Assembly (NCBI GenBank): GCA_022565195.1
Contig: JADFJZ010000164.1
Span: 1 to 5,128, forward strand
Origin: Planctomycetota bacterium
GTDB taxonomy: Bacteria; Planctomycetota; Phycisphaerae; UBA1845; CAIVHJ01
Length of the DNA: 5,128 nucleotides
Direction of reading: 5' to 3'
The translations under genes and the position numbers were made by a program. Under the pieces are notes generated by a model that was not told the origin of the DNA, did not search any database, and saw only the letters and a list, made by a program, of their open reading frames with translations. Of the stretch, positions 1 to 5,102 are shown piece by piece. Numbering within the stretch: the stretch's first letter is position 1; the number at the start of each line of letters is the position of its first letter.

Positions 1-560
1 CATGCCGTCTCGGCCGTTCCATCGTGCCAATCCCGCACCTGATGACACCCGGAAAACCATTCCGACCCGCTTCCGTGCAGCGTCAGACAGTGCCCCACTC
101 AAATCATCAGTGTTTCGCTCGGTCACGAGCATCAGCCACGCTGCACCGAAGGCGGCGGCACTCCGAACCGCGGAATCCGCTCGATGATCGCTTGTCGCAG
201 CATCGCCAATATCGCGTGCTGCTCGTTCCTTCCTTCACGCCGGTCAGAAAGCACGGTGCTTCCCCGTTCCGTCCGACGGAATGCTTCATCCAGTTCACGA
301 AACGCAAACAACCCCGAATCGCTTCGTGATACTCGTTCCGCGGAATTCCGAGTCTCAGGTTGCCGTCGAATTAGACACGAAGTGCGGATTCCAGCCTGTC
401 AGCCTTTGGATGCCCCTGTCAAAATGGCAGAACCGCTCGGATCACAGGGGTACTCGCACGTATCACGCTATTCAGGACGACTGCATCTGGGAAATCCGGG
501 GCAATAGCGGTATGTGGGCTCTCAGGCTGGCCTCCGAGCACCCGTGAAGCCGACGTAAGT
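1..560. other. Left flank without a convincing gene
   Basis: I see no gene here that I can defend. The + strand frames translate into Arg/Ser/His-rich text without domains, ribosome binding sites or signal peptides, typical of non-coding or antisense frames. On the minus strand two open stretches are a little more protein-like: one open from 398 down to a TGA at 134-132, with no ATG in its upstream half, and one starting at ATG 132-130 and still open at position 1. Stop and start overlap as TGATG, as in coupled genes, but neither frame has a clear Shine-Dalgarno sequence or a recognisable family. The stretch may be intergenic, or the 5' part or a decayed remnant of a minus-strand gene lying to the left. 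Confidence 0.4.
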
Positions 561-562
561 TA

Positions 563-592
563 TTGGCATAGAAGTCGAAGCGTGCCTATGAT
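563..592 (+). promoter_or_regulatory. Putative sigma-70-type promoter of the lipoprotein operon
   Basis: A TTGGCA box (563-568, five of six bases matching TTGACA) and a TATGAT box (587-592, five of six matching TATAAT) are separated by 18 nt. Transcription would begin near 599 and run into the lipoprotein genes, giving a leader of about 200 nt before the first start at 798. The local sequence is more AT-rich than its surroundings. This is a pattern match only, but it is one of the two best housekeeping-type promoter matches I found in the window. Confidence 0.5.
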
Positions 593-598
593 AACATA

Positions 599-797
599 GA
601 TCATCTCCCCCAGGGTCCGTTGCGGGCAAGCGGGGAGACCGCGATGAGCGGCCCCATTCGGCGGAAATAGTGATTGACCCGACACCTCGGCTTTCCATAC
701 TTAAGGGGAACGAGGAAGTGTCAATAATACCCGCGGTGGATGGGACTGGCCTCGGCGTTTTCATGAATCCGACGCTGAATACTGGAGGTTCGTTCAG
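599..797 (+). promoter_or_regulatory. Long structured 5' leader upstream of the first lipoprotein gene
   Basis: If the promoter at 563-592 is used, this stretch is the untranslated leader. It can form a hairpin with a perfect 7-bp stem (TCTCCCC at 604-610 with GGGGAGA at 632-638, 21-nt loop), immediately followed by a small hairpin (CCGC 639-642, loop GATGA, GCGG 648-651). I do not recognise a known riboswitch or leader family. A frame starting with GTG at 670 and running to 852 overlaps the first gene in another frame; I do not consider it a gene. The leader ends in the GGAGG ribosome binding site at 784-788. Confidence 0.35.
784..788 (+). promoter_or_regulatory. Ribosome binding site (GGAGG)
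   Basis: A perfect GGAGG core lies 9 nt before the ATG at 798. It fixes the start of the first lipoprotein gene, since that ATG directly opens a signal peptide. Confidence 0.75.
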
Positions 798-1787
798 ATG
801 GTTGGCAGATTCTTTGGCCGTTGTCGGTCAGGCCGGCGAACGGCGGTCTTAGCCCTGGGCGCGATGGTTGCGGTCGCCGGCGGTCTGGGATGCGCCGACT
901 TCCTCAACCCCTCTCTCTTGAGACTTTTCGAAACCTCCGCGGACGGGGGCAATGTTACCTTCGCAGGCGTCAATGCCCCGACCGGGCACGTGCCAATCCT
1001 CTTCAAGAACACGGCCCGGATTGCGGACAACGTGTTCCGATTCATCATCCAGGGCGACACGGTCGTCCGTCCGGAGGTTGTCGACGAGCTTCTGCGCGAG
1101 AATCCCCAACTGAGTCGCGACGAAGTTGAGAACATCCTCCAGGCCATCATCGACGACGATCCGGTCGACCTGGAGAGTCTGAACCTTCCGCCGCGCGTGC
1201 GGCTGACGCTTCTGGTGGTCAATGTCGATGGCGGGGTTCAAAGACTGGAGTATCTCGTCGGCCTGCGCATCGTTCGCCCGGAGACCGGCGGTGGACTCGG
1301 AGCCGATACGCTGCCGGTGGACCTTACGGAGAACACCAACAACACGTTCATCGTGCAGTGCGATATTGACACGATCTTTATCGAACGGATCGACGTTTTC
1401 GTGCCCGTGGTTCTCCGGCGCACCGCGTTCTTGTTTGATCCGGACGGCAGGCAAGTCGGGGAAGAATGCATCAGCTTCCAAGAGCCGGACTTTGACGACT
1501 TGGAGGCGGATGGCGTCTTTGATCCCACGCAGGGCGAATTTGGGACGCGACGCAATTATGACCCGCGCTTCTTCCCGCCGCCGCTGACCACCCTGCAATG
1601 CGGCGCGGTGGTCATTGTTGAATTGACCGGTGATTTGTTTCTGCCGTTTAGGGACGTACCGAATGAATGTGAGCCGGCCGTCAATCCGCCGGCCAACGGC
1701 CTGGTTCCGGCGTTCCTGTTCTTTGATGACGACACGATCGATAAAATACCGGGACGATACGGCGTGAAGATCAGCGTCCGCAGCTAG
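798..1787 (+). CDS. Putative exported lipoprotein of unknown function (329 aa)
   Basis: The protein has an Arg-rich N-terminus (residues 4-14), a hydrophobic stretch (about 15-31) and a lipobox-like GLGC ending at Cys32, so it is probably a lipid-anchored envelope protein. The Gly at the -3 position is unusual for a lipobox, and the twin Arg (13-14) only loosely resembles a Tat signal. The mature part begins with Ala-Asp-Phe-Leu-Asn-Pro, is acidic and alternates hydrophobic and polar residues, suggesting a beta-rich fold with a helical insert around 91-120. Four Cys (188, 224, 268, 291) in the C-terminal half could form two disulfides outside the cytoplasm. I recognise no catalytic motif or named domain. 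It is the first gene of a three-gene lipoprotein operon, has a GGAGG site at 784-788 and a putative promoter at 563-592. The overall style recalls Planctomycetota lipoproteins (inference). That it is a real gene is well supported; its function is unknown. Confidence 0.85.
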   Translation: MVGRFFGRCRSGRRTAVLALGAMVAVAGGLGCADFLNPSLLRLFETSADGGNVTFAGVNAPTGHVPILFKNTARIADNVFRFIIQGDTVVRPEVVDELLRENPQLSRDEVENILQAIIDDDPVDLESLNLPPRVRLTLLVVNVDGGVQRLEYLVGLRIVRPETGGGLGADTLPVDLTENTNNTFIVQCDIDTIFIERIDVFVPVVLRRTAFLFDPDGRQVGEECISFQEPDFDDLEADGVFDPTQGEFGTRRNYDPRFFPPPLTTLQCGAVVIVELTGDLFLPFRDVPNECEPAVNPPANGLVPAFLFFDDDTIDKIPGRYGVKISVRS

Positions 1788-1825
1788 TCGTGGAGTCGCC
1801 TGTTTATGACGCCGAATTCTAAGTT

Positions 1826-1830
1826 AGGGA
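1826..1830 (+). promoter_or_regulatory. Ribosome binding site deciding the second lipoprotein start
   Basis: AGGGA lies 8 nt before the ATG at 1839. An upstream in-frame ATG at 1806 also has a possible site (TGGAG at 1791-1795, 10-nt spacing). The start at 1839 is preferred because it directly begins a canonical lipoprotein signal peptide. Confidence 0.5.
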
Positions 1831-1838
1831 ACAGCCCG

Positions 1839-2672
1839 ATGAGGAAACTTCAATTCGTGATTCTGGGCCTGCTGTGGAGTCCTGTCCTGCTGAGCTGCAG
1901 CCAGGAGGCCAGTGTCTTCAGCCAGAGTTTCACAAACTTGATTTCGGGAGGCCAAGTGCCCATCGCGCCCGGCCCGAATGCCGGATACGTCGAGGTGCTG
2001 GCCATCAATAGCTCCAGTCAATCGATCGAATGGGTGGTTACGGCCGAATCCGAAGAGATCATCGTGAACCTCGACGGCGTGGGAGGCGTGCTCGGTTTCG
2101 ACCCGGCGCGCACACTTGAACCGGAAACGGTCGAATTGCTCACGGACGTGGACGCGCCCACGCTGGCCATCGTGTTCTCCACGAGTCCCGTTGAATTCCC
2201 GCCGGTCGGTCCTGGCGAGTTGACCTTCGAGCACCTTCAGGACGTCGTGAATCAAATGGCTGCCAAGGATCCTGAATCCGTATTGGACCGTGACTTCATC
2301 CGCCTGGTTCGCGTGTTGCGTATCGGGCTGGGACCGAACCTGAATGTGCCTTCCGGCCAGGATGAGGGCATCATCGTCCGGCCGCCGGGCTCCGATCCGA
2401 ATGACCCCTTCGGCGGAGCGGGCGCCATTTTCCCGTCCGAAGTCAACAACGCACTGTCCTATGATGTGGGCAATGACCCCGCCGACTTTGGAAACGGGGA
2501 TATTCTGGTCTTCCTGGCGACGACCAGTTCGAACGCCATCGGAGGCATCGGCATCACCGTCGGCGTGCTCACCTGGGAAAGTGCCAACGGCTCAAACACG
2601 AACTACGATCGTGATACGTTCGAGATTCTGCGTGCCGTGGAAGGTCCCATCAGTCCGCCGCCGCCCAATTGA
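1839..2672 (+). CDS. Putative exported lipoprotein of unknown function (277 aa)
   Basis: Starting at ATG 1839, the N-terminus Met-Arg-Lys is followed by a hydrophobic core and the lipobox Leu-Leu-Ser-Cys ending at residue 20, a textbook lipoprotein signal. The alternative start at 1806 adds 11 polar residues ahead of it. Cys20 is the only cysteine. The mature protein is acidic and beta-rich, with a Gly/Pro-rich turn (about 36-48), a helical segment (about 127-160) and a Pro/Gly/Asp-rich loop (about 180-220). Near the C-terminus are a hydrophobic strand pair (about 220-246) and a Pro-rich tail. The first 50 mature residues resemble those of the upstream lipoprotein in layout: a short Phe/Leu-rich segment, a Gly-Gly turn, then strands of the form V-x-V-L-x-x-N. 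The two may therefore be distant paralogs. No enzymatic motif is visible. It lies 51 nt after the first gene and 20 nt before the next, consistent with one transcript. Confidence 0.82.
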   Translation: MRKLQFVILGLLWSPVLLSCSQEASVFSQSFTNLISGGQVPIAPGPNAGYVEVLAINSSSQSIEWVVTAESEEIIVNLDGVGGVLGFDPARTLEPETVELLTDVDAPTLAIVFSTSPVEFPPVGPGELTFEHLQDVVNQMAAKDPESVLDRDFIRLVRVLRIGLGPNLNVPSGQDEGIIVRPPGSDPNDPFGGAGAIFPSEVNNALSYDVGNDPADFGNGDILVFLATTSSNAIGGIGITVGVLTWESANGSNTNYDRDTFEILRAVEGPISPPPPN

Positions 2673-2679
2673 CGCGTCG

Positions 2680-2685
2680 AAAGGA
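2680..2685 (+). promoter_or_regulatory. Ribosome binding site for a GTG start
   Basis: AAAGGA ends 7 nt before the GTG at 2693. This spacing favours GTG 2693 over the in-frame TTG at 2669, which overlaps the upstream stop codon and would put a polar, charged extension in front of the signal peptide. Confidence 0.55.
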
Positions 2686-2692
2686 CATTCAA

Positions 2693-2887
2693 GTGAAGAA
2701 TTTCCGGCATAAGTTCCTGCTCTATGGCGCTATGGCTATGGGCTGTCTGTGCGAAACAGTGGGATGCACTCAGCTGGTGGGCAACGCACTGCGCGACGGT
2801 ACCAACAGCTTCCTGAACACCGGACTCACCGCGATTCTGCTCTCCTCGCTGGACCTGGAGCAACTGCTGGGCATCACGACCCCGTAG
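2693..2887 (+). CDS. Small exported or lipid-anchored protein (64 aa) of unknown function
   Basis: The GTG start gives a 64-aa product. It has a basic n-region (Lys2 to Lys7), a hydrophobic core (about 8-17) and three cysteines at 18, 20 and 25. Either Cys18 (Ala-Met-Gly-Cys) or Cys25 (Thr-Val-Gly-Cys) could be the lipidated residue. The remaining 40 or so residues contain a polar stretch, an amphipathic segment ending in Ile-Leu-Leu-Ser-Ser-Leu (about 45-53) and a Leu-rich end. I know of no named family, but mini-proteins of this build (signal peptide, Gly-Cys, Asn/Leu/Thr-rich tail) recur in Planctomycetota as I recall them. It is the last gene of the lipoprotein operon, 20 nt after the second gene, and is followed by the hairpin at 2911-2941. 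A TTG start at 2669 would give 72 aa. Confidence 0.65.
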   Translation: MKNFRHKFLLYGAMAMGCLCETVGCTQLVGNALRDGTNSFLNTGLTAILLSSLDLEQLLGITTP

Positions 2888-2910
2888 CAGCGATCCTGAG
2901 CTATTCTCCA

Positions 2911-2941
2911 GCCACGCGTGACAATTCCGATTGTGCGTGGC
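2911..2941. promoter_or_regulatory. 12-bp interrupted dyad between the two operons: operator or terminator stem
   Basis: GCCACGC (2911-2917) pairs with GCGTGGC (2935-2941) and ACAAT (2921-2925) with ATTGT (2930-2934). This leaves a TCCG loop and a 3-nt GTG bulge on the left arm. As RNA this is a stable hairpin 23 nt after the stop of the small lipoprotein gene, but no T-run follows, so a classical intrinsic terminator is unlikely. As DNA it covers the -35 box and spacer of the promoter at 2918-2947, where a dimeric regulator could bind. Confidence 0.5.
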
Positions 2942-2947
2942 AATAAT
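2918..2947 (+). promoter_or_regulatory. Putative sigma-70-type promoter of the sigma/anti-sigma operon
   Basis: GTGACA (2918-2923, five of six matching TTGACA) and AATAAT (2942-2947, five of six matching TATAAT) are 18 nt apart. The predicted start near 2954 leaves a short leader of about 23 nt before the ATG at 2977. The promoter is embedded in the dyad 2911-2941. I saw no separate clear ECF-type -35/-10 pair, so autoregulation by the encoded sigma factor is neither supported nor excluded. Confidence 0.45.
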
Positions 2948-2976
2948 CCCGCCTTTGAGACGTTAGTACTTCCAGC

Positions 2977-3555
2977 ATGGGTCAGCGTGACATGGATATT
3001 GATGCCCTGATTCGCGGCGCCCAGGCGGGGCTTGCGGACTGCTTCGACGAGTTGATCGATCTCTACGCGAACCGCCTGTACGGGTATTTCTACCGCTCCA
3101 GCGGATCAGCCACGGCGGCGGAGGATCTGGTGCAGGATGTGTTTCTGCGCCTGATCCGCGCGATCAAGCGGTATGACCACCGCGAGCAGTTCGAGGCCTT
3201 CTTGTTTCGGATCGCCGGTAACCTGAATCGCGATCGAATTCGCAAGAGCCGGCGATCGAAAGAGCGCAACTTCGCCGTTGAAGAGGATGAACTGCCGGGC
3301 TTGACGACGGCTGATGCGCACACCCCCGAGCCTCTGGCCGCCCTCGAACGGGCGGAACACATTGATGCCATGCAGGCCGCGATGGCCCGCTTGCCGGCGG
3401 CCGAGCGCGAGGTCATTGTGCTGAGGCATTTTTCGGAGCTGTCCTTCGGCGAGATCGCTTCGATCATGGACACGCCGCTGGGTACGGCACTGGCCCGGGC
3501 TCACCGCGGGTTGAAGAAGTTGCGATCGATGCTGGAAGACCTTGTGAGCGACTGA
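2977..3555 (+). CDS. ECF-type RNA polymerase sigma factor
   Basis: This is a sigma-70 family factor of the extracytoplasmic-function class. It has only regions 2 and 4 and, at 192 aa, the usual ECF length. Region 2 spans about 22-93: the region 2.2 core around Ala-Glu-Asp-Leu-Val-Gln-Asp-Val-Phe (48-56) binds the beta' clamp, and the segment around Phe-Leu-Phe-Arg-Ile-Ala-Gly-Asn (75-82), followed by a basic run (85-97), corresponds to regions 2.3/2.4, which melt and read the -10 element. A variable acidic/Pro linker (about 100-125) leads to region 4 (about 131-187), with Leu-Pro-Ala-Ala-Glu-Arg-Glu-Val (139-146) and a helix-turn-helix (about 154-183) for the -35 element. A second Met at residue 6 (ATG 2992) is an equally possible start; neither has a clear Shine-Dalgarno sequence. 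The stop codon directly abuts the next start, implying coupled translation with the anti-sigma candidate. The family assignment is firm; the target promoters are unknown. Confidence 0.95.
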   Translation: MGQRDMDIDALIRGAQAGLADCFDELIDLYANRLYGYFYRSSGSATAAEDLVQDVFLRLIRAIKRYDHREQFEAFLFRIAGNLNRDRIRKSRRSKERNFAVEEDELPGLTTADAHTPEPLAALERAEHIDAMQAAMARLPAAEREVIVLRHFSELSFGEIASIMDTPLGTALARAHRGLKKLRSMLEDLVSD

Positions 3556-4125
3556 ATGACTGACGAACTCATGACATTTGAATTGCGGGAACTGGAACGC
3601 TGGTTCCGTTCTCATCCCCAGCCTGAGCTGGAAACTGCATCGCGTGATGTGCTCAAGACGGGTGTGCGCGAGGCCCTGAACGACAGCGGCCTGGGCGATT
3701 CGCAGGTTCACGAAGCGCCCGGCGAGCTGAGGCAGCGCCTCAAGGCGGCGGTCCGGCGGGAACTTGCCGAACAGGACGGCAGCCTCAAAGTATTCCCGAT
3801 ATTTTCGCTGCGGCGATTGTCACCCTGGCTTTCCAGTGCTGCCGCGCTGGTTTTTGTGGTTCTCGGCTTCGGATTGCTGGGCAGAAATGTTCAGCCGATC
3901 AGCCACGAACCGCCGACAGATTACGAGTCGCTGACCGATGGTGAACTGGCCAGTATGGGAGCGGAACTGGCCTATCTGGAATTGCAGTCTTTTGCGAAGG
4001 ATTTTGTATTCTTTGGCTCTGGCGACGTCGACCGCGACTTGAGAGATGACATCGAGCGTGAGTTCCTGCCGAGTCTCTACCTTGACTTGACTGATGATTC
4101 TTACCAGGAAGGAGTATCCCAATGA
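3556..4125 (+). CDS. Single-pass membrane protein, probable anti-sigma factor without a zinc motif
   Basis: Position and architecture point to the regulator of the preceding ECF sigma factor. It begins on the base after the sigma stop codon, has a hydrophilic N-terminal half (1-90), one hydrophobic segment (about 91-109, Trp-Leu-Ser-Ser to Leu-Leu-Gly) and an acidic C-terminal domain (about 110-189). The Arg pair at 86-87 just before the membrane segment predicts an N-in/C-out topology, placing the sigma-binding part in the cytoplasm. The stretch Ala-Pro-Gly-Glu-Leu-Arg-Gln-Arg-Leu (54-62) resembles the link between sigma-binding domain and membrane helix seen in many anti-sigma factors. The protein has no cysteine at all, so the HxxxCxxC zinc anti-sigma motif is absent. 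The outer part is rich in Asp, Glu, Tyr and Phe. Its stop overlaps the next start by 4 nt. The anti-sigma role is inferred from context, not from a recognised domain; a different membrane partner of the sigma factor is possible. Confidence 0.8.
   Translation: MTDELMTFELRELERWFRSHPQPELETASRDVLKTGVREALNDSGLGDSQVHEAPGELRQRLKAAVRRELAEQDGSLKVFPIFSLRRLSPWLSSAAALVFVVLGFGLLGRNVQPISHEPPTDYESLTDGELASMGAELAYLELQSFAKDFVFFGSGDVDRDLRDDIEREFLPSLYLDLTDDSYQEGVSQ
4106..4114 (+). promoter_or_regulatory. Strong ribosome binding site inside the end of the anti-sigma gene
   Basis: AGGAAGGAG lies 7 nt before the ATG at 4122, within the last codons of the upstream gene. It is the strongest Shine-Dalgarno sequence in the window. 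It suggests the secreted third protein is made in more copies than the sigma and anti-sigma factors, whose starts lack clear sites. Confidence 0.7.
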
Positions 4126-4973
4126 ACAGCAACCGCGTTCATTTGATGGCTGCGGGTGTGTTGGCGATCGTGGGGCTGATGATGTGCCCCGCCGTCCTTA
4201 CGGCCCAGGGACAGGGCAAAGGCCCGCCGCCCCGTGGCGAGCGAGGCCAGCGCCGAAGTCCGGAGCGGATTCAGCAGCGCATCGACGAACTCATCGAGGA
4301 AGGTGTTCCCGAGGACGATCCGCGTATCCAGCGCTTGAAGAGGATGCTGGGCTGGATGGAGCAAGGCGGCGGACCTCCACCAGGCGGCCGCGGCGGTCCA
4401 CCGGGTCGCGGGCGAGGGGGCTTCGGGGCGGACCAACGCGGCATCGAAGAAATGATGGATTTCGTCAAGCAACATCCCGAACTGCAGCAGTTGATGATGA
4501 TGTCGAACGACGGTCGCGAAGCATCGCTTCAAGTCATGCAGAGAAACGTGCGGCGGTCGGCCCGGCAAATCTCCGAAATCATCACCGCAACCGAGGAAAG
4601 CAATCCCAAACTGGCAGGCGCGCTCATCGAAAGCGCCAAGATCCAGCTCACCATTCGCGAGCGAGCCCGGCAGTACCGCCGGGCCCCCGAGGATTCGTCG
4701 GAGCGAAGCGTCACGCGGAACCAGCTGGAGGATCTGGTCCGCAAACAGGTCGATATCGAGTTGGTGGTCCAGGAATTGAAACTGGTCAGCTTGCGACAGC
4801 GCCTCAGCAAACAGGAGGCCCGCCTGGCCAAGGACCACCAGAGAAAGGATAAACTGGTCGCCAAGAAGCTGGAGCGCATTCTCTCGGGCAAGCGGGAGCG
4901 CCCTCCCCGACGAGAAAGGCTGGGGCCTCCCCGTCGTCGGGGACCACCGCGCGGCTTCGACGAAGATTTCTGA
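4122..4973 (+). CDS. Secreted Arg/Pro/Gly-rich helical protein, possible envelope sensor of the sigma module
   Basis: An N-terminal signal peptide (hydrophobic about 8-27, likely cut after Ala28 in Leu-Thr-Ala) sends the protein across the membrane; the only cysteine (22) lies in this signal. The mature protein then has a Pro/Arg/Gly-rich linker (30-47) and a short helical segment (48-80). Next come a second low-complexity Gly/Pro/Arg block (81-101), a Met-rich stretch (Met111, 112, 125-127, with His118) and a long charged helical region with coiled-coil character (about 130-255). It ends in an Arg/Pro tail (256-283). No enzyme motif is visible. Its start overlaps the anti-sigma stop (ATGA). 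The order sigma, membrane regulator, exported helical protein recalls metal-responsive systems such as CnrYXH or periplasmic Spy/CpxP-type helpers, but that is analogy only; I cannot claim homology. Binding to the outer domain of the membrane partner, to metal or to an anionic envelope polymer are the main alternatives. Confidence 0.82.
   Translation: MNSNRVHLMAAGVLAIVGLMMCPAVLTAQGQGKGPPPRGERGQRRSPERIQQRIDELIEEGVPEDDPRIQRLKRMLGWMEQGGGPPPGGRGGPPGRGRGGFGADQRGIEEMMDFVKQHPELQQLMMMSNDGREASLQVMQRNVRRSARQISEIITATEESNPKLAGALIESAKIQLTIRERARQYRRAPEDSSERSVTRNQLEDLVRKQVDIELVVQELKLVSLRQRLSKQEARLAKDHQRKDKLVAKKLERILSGKRERPPRRERLGPPRRRGPPRGFDEDF
4904..4943. repeat. 10-bp inverted repeat inside the 3' end of the last gene
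   Basis: TCCCCGACGA (4904-4913) is the exact reverse complement of TCGTCGGGGA (4934-4943), with 20 nt between the arms. A shorter alternative hairpin uses CCCCG (4929-4933) and CGGGG (4938-4942). The structure falls within the codons of the Arg/Pro tail, 30 nt before the stop. It may reflect repetitive Arg-Pro coding, or an mRNA-stabilising stem. Confidence 0.4.
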
Positions 4974-4977
4974 CTAT

Positions 4978-5102
4978 TATTGATGTTTGATTAGATTGCT
5001 AAACCGGTGTGCCTCGGGAAACGGGTGAATCCGCCCCGTCTGAGGACTCGCGCGGGCTAAAGCCCGCGGCTCTTTGTTTCGTTCGCTGTTCAAACATCAA
5101 TA
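4978..5102. repeat. 125-bp structured element with 13-bp terminal inverted repeats
   Basis: TATTGATGTTTGA (4978-4990) and TCAAACATCAATA (5090-5102) are perfect reverse complements. Between them lie an imperfect hairpin (CCTC 5012-5015 with GAGG 5042-5045, inner ACGGG 5021-5025 with CCCGT 5035-5039) and the GC-rich palindrome at 5051-5068. The whole can fold as a three-way junction. The outer arms are AT-rich while the core is GC-rich. The layout suits a REP/BIME-like or MITE-like repeat, or a structured 3' RNA. It starts 4 nt after the stop of the last gene and has no coding capacity of note. I cannot tell from one copy whether it is mobile. Confidence 0.55.
5051..5083 (+). terminator. Possible terminator: GC-rich palindrome followed by a T-rich stretch
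   Basis: CGCGGGCT (5051-5058) pairs with AGCCCGCG (5061-5068), giving an 8-bp stem over AA, or 7 bp with a TAAA loop. After GGC comes the T-rich TCTTTGTTTCGTT (5071-5083). It could end the sigma operon transcript about 80-110 nt after the last stop codon. The T-tract is interrupted, and GCGGGCTAAAGCCCGC-type palindromes also occur as dispersed repeats in some genomes, so a REP-type unit is the main alternative. Confidence 0.45.

Noticed and set aside
331..353. Overlapping short palindromes (TTCCGCGGAA and CGGAATTCCG)
   Set aside because: They are close to what chance gives, no promoter or gene start lies beside them, and they fold poorly together.
670..852. 60-aa frame with GTG start in the leader
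   Set aside because: It overlaps the first lipoprotein start by 55 nt in a different frame and has no Shine-Dalgarno sequence or recognisable product. A regulatory leader peptide cannot be fully excluded.
849..1598. 249-aa minus-strand open frame
   Set aside because: It lies wholly antisense to the first lipoprotein gene, which has a GGAGG site and signal peptide; its product is a low-complexity charged sequence with no recognisable domain. Long antisense frames are common in GC-rich genes.
3106..3711. 201-aa minus-strand open frame
   Set aside because: It spans the antisense of a firmly identified ECF sigma gene and the start of the next gene; no independent support.
4101..4838. 245-aa minus-strand open frame
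   Set aside because: It is antisense to the secreted helical protein gene, with no ribosome binding site, promoter or domain; it appears to be produced by the biased codon use of the sense gene.
4094..4852. 252-aa + strand frame overlapping the last gene
   Set aside because: It overlaps the secreted protein gene in another frame, is extremely rich in Arg/Gly/Pro/Ala and lacks a signal peptide; the frame starting at 4122 has the strong Shine-Dalgarno sequence and a sensible signal peptide.
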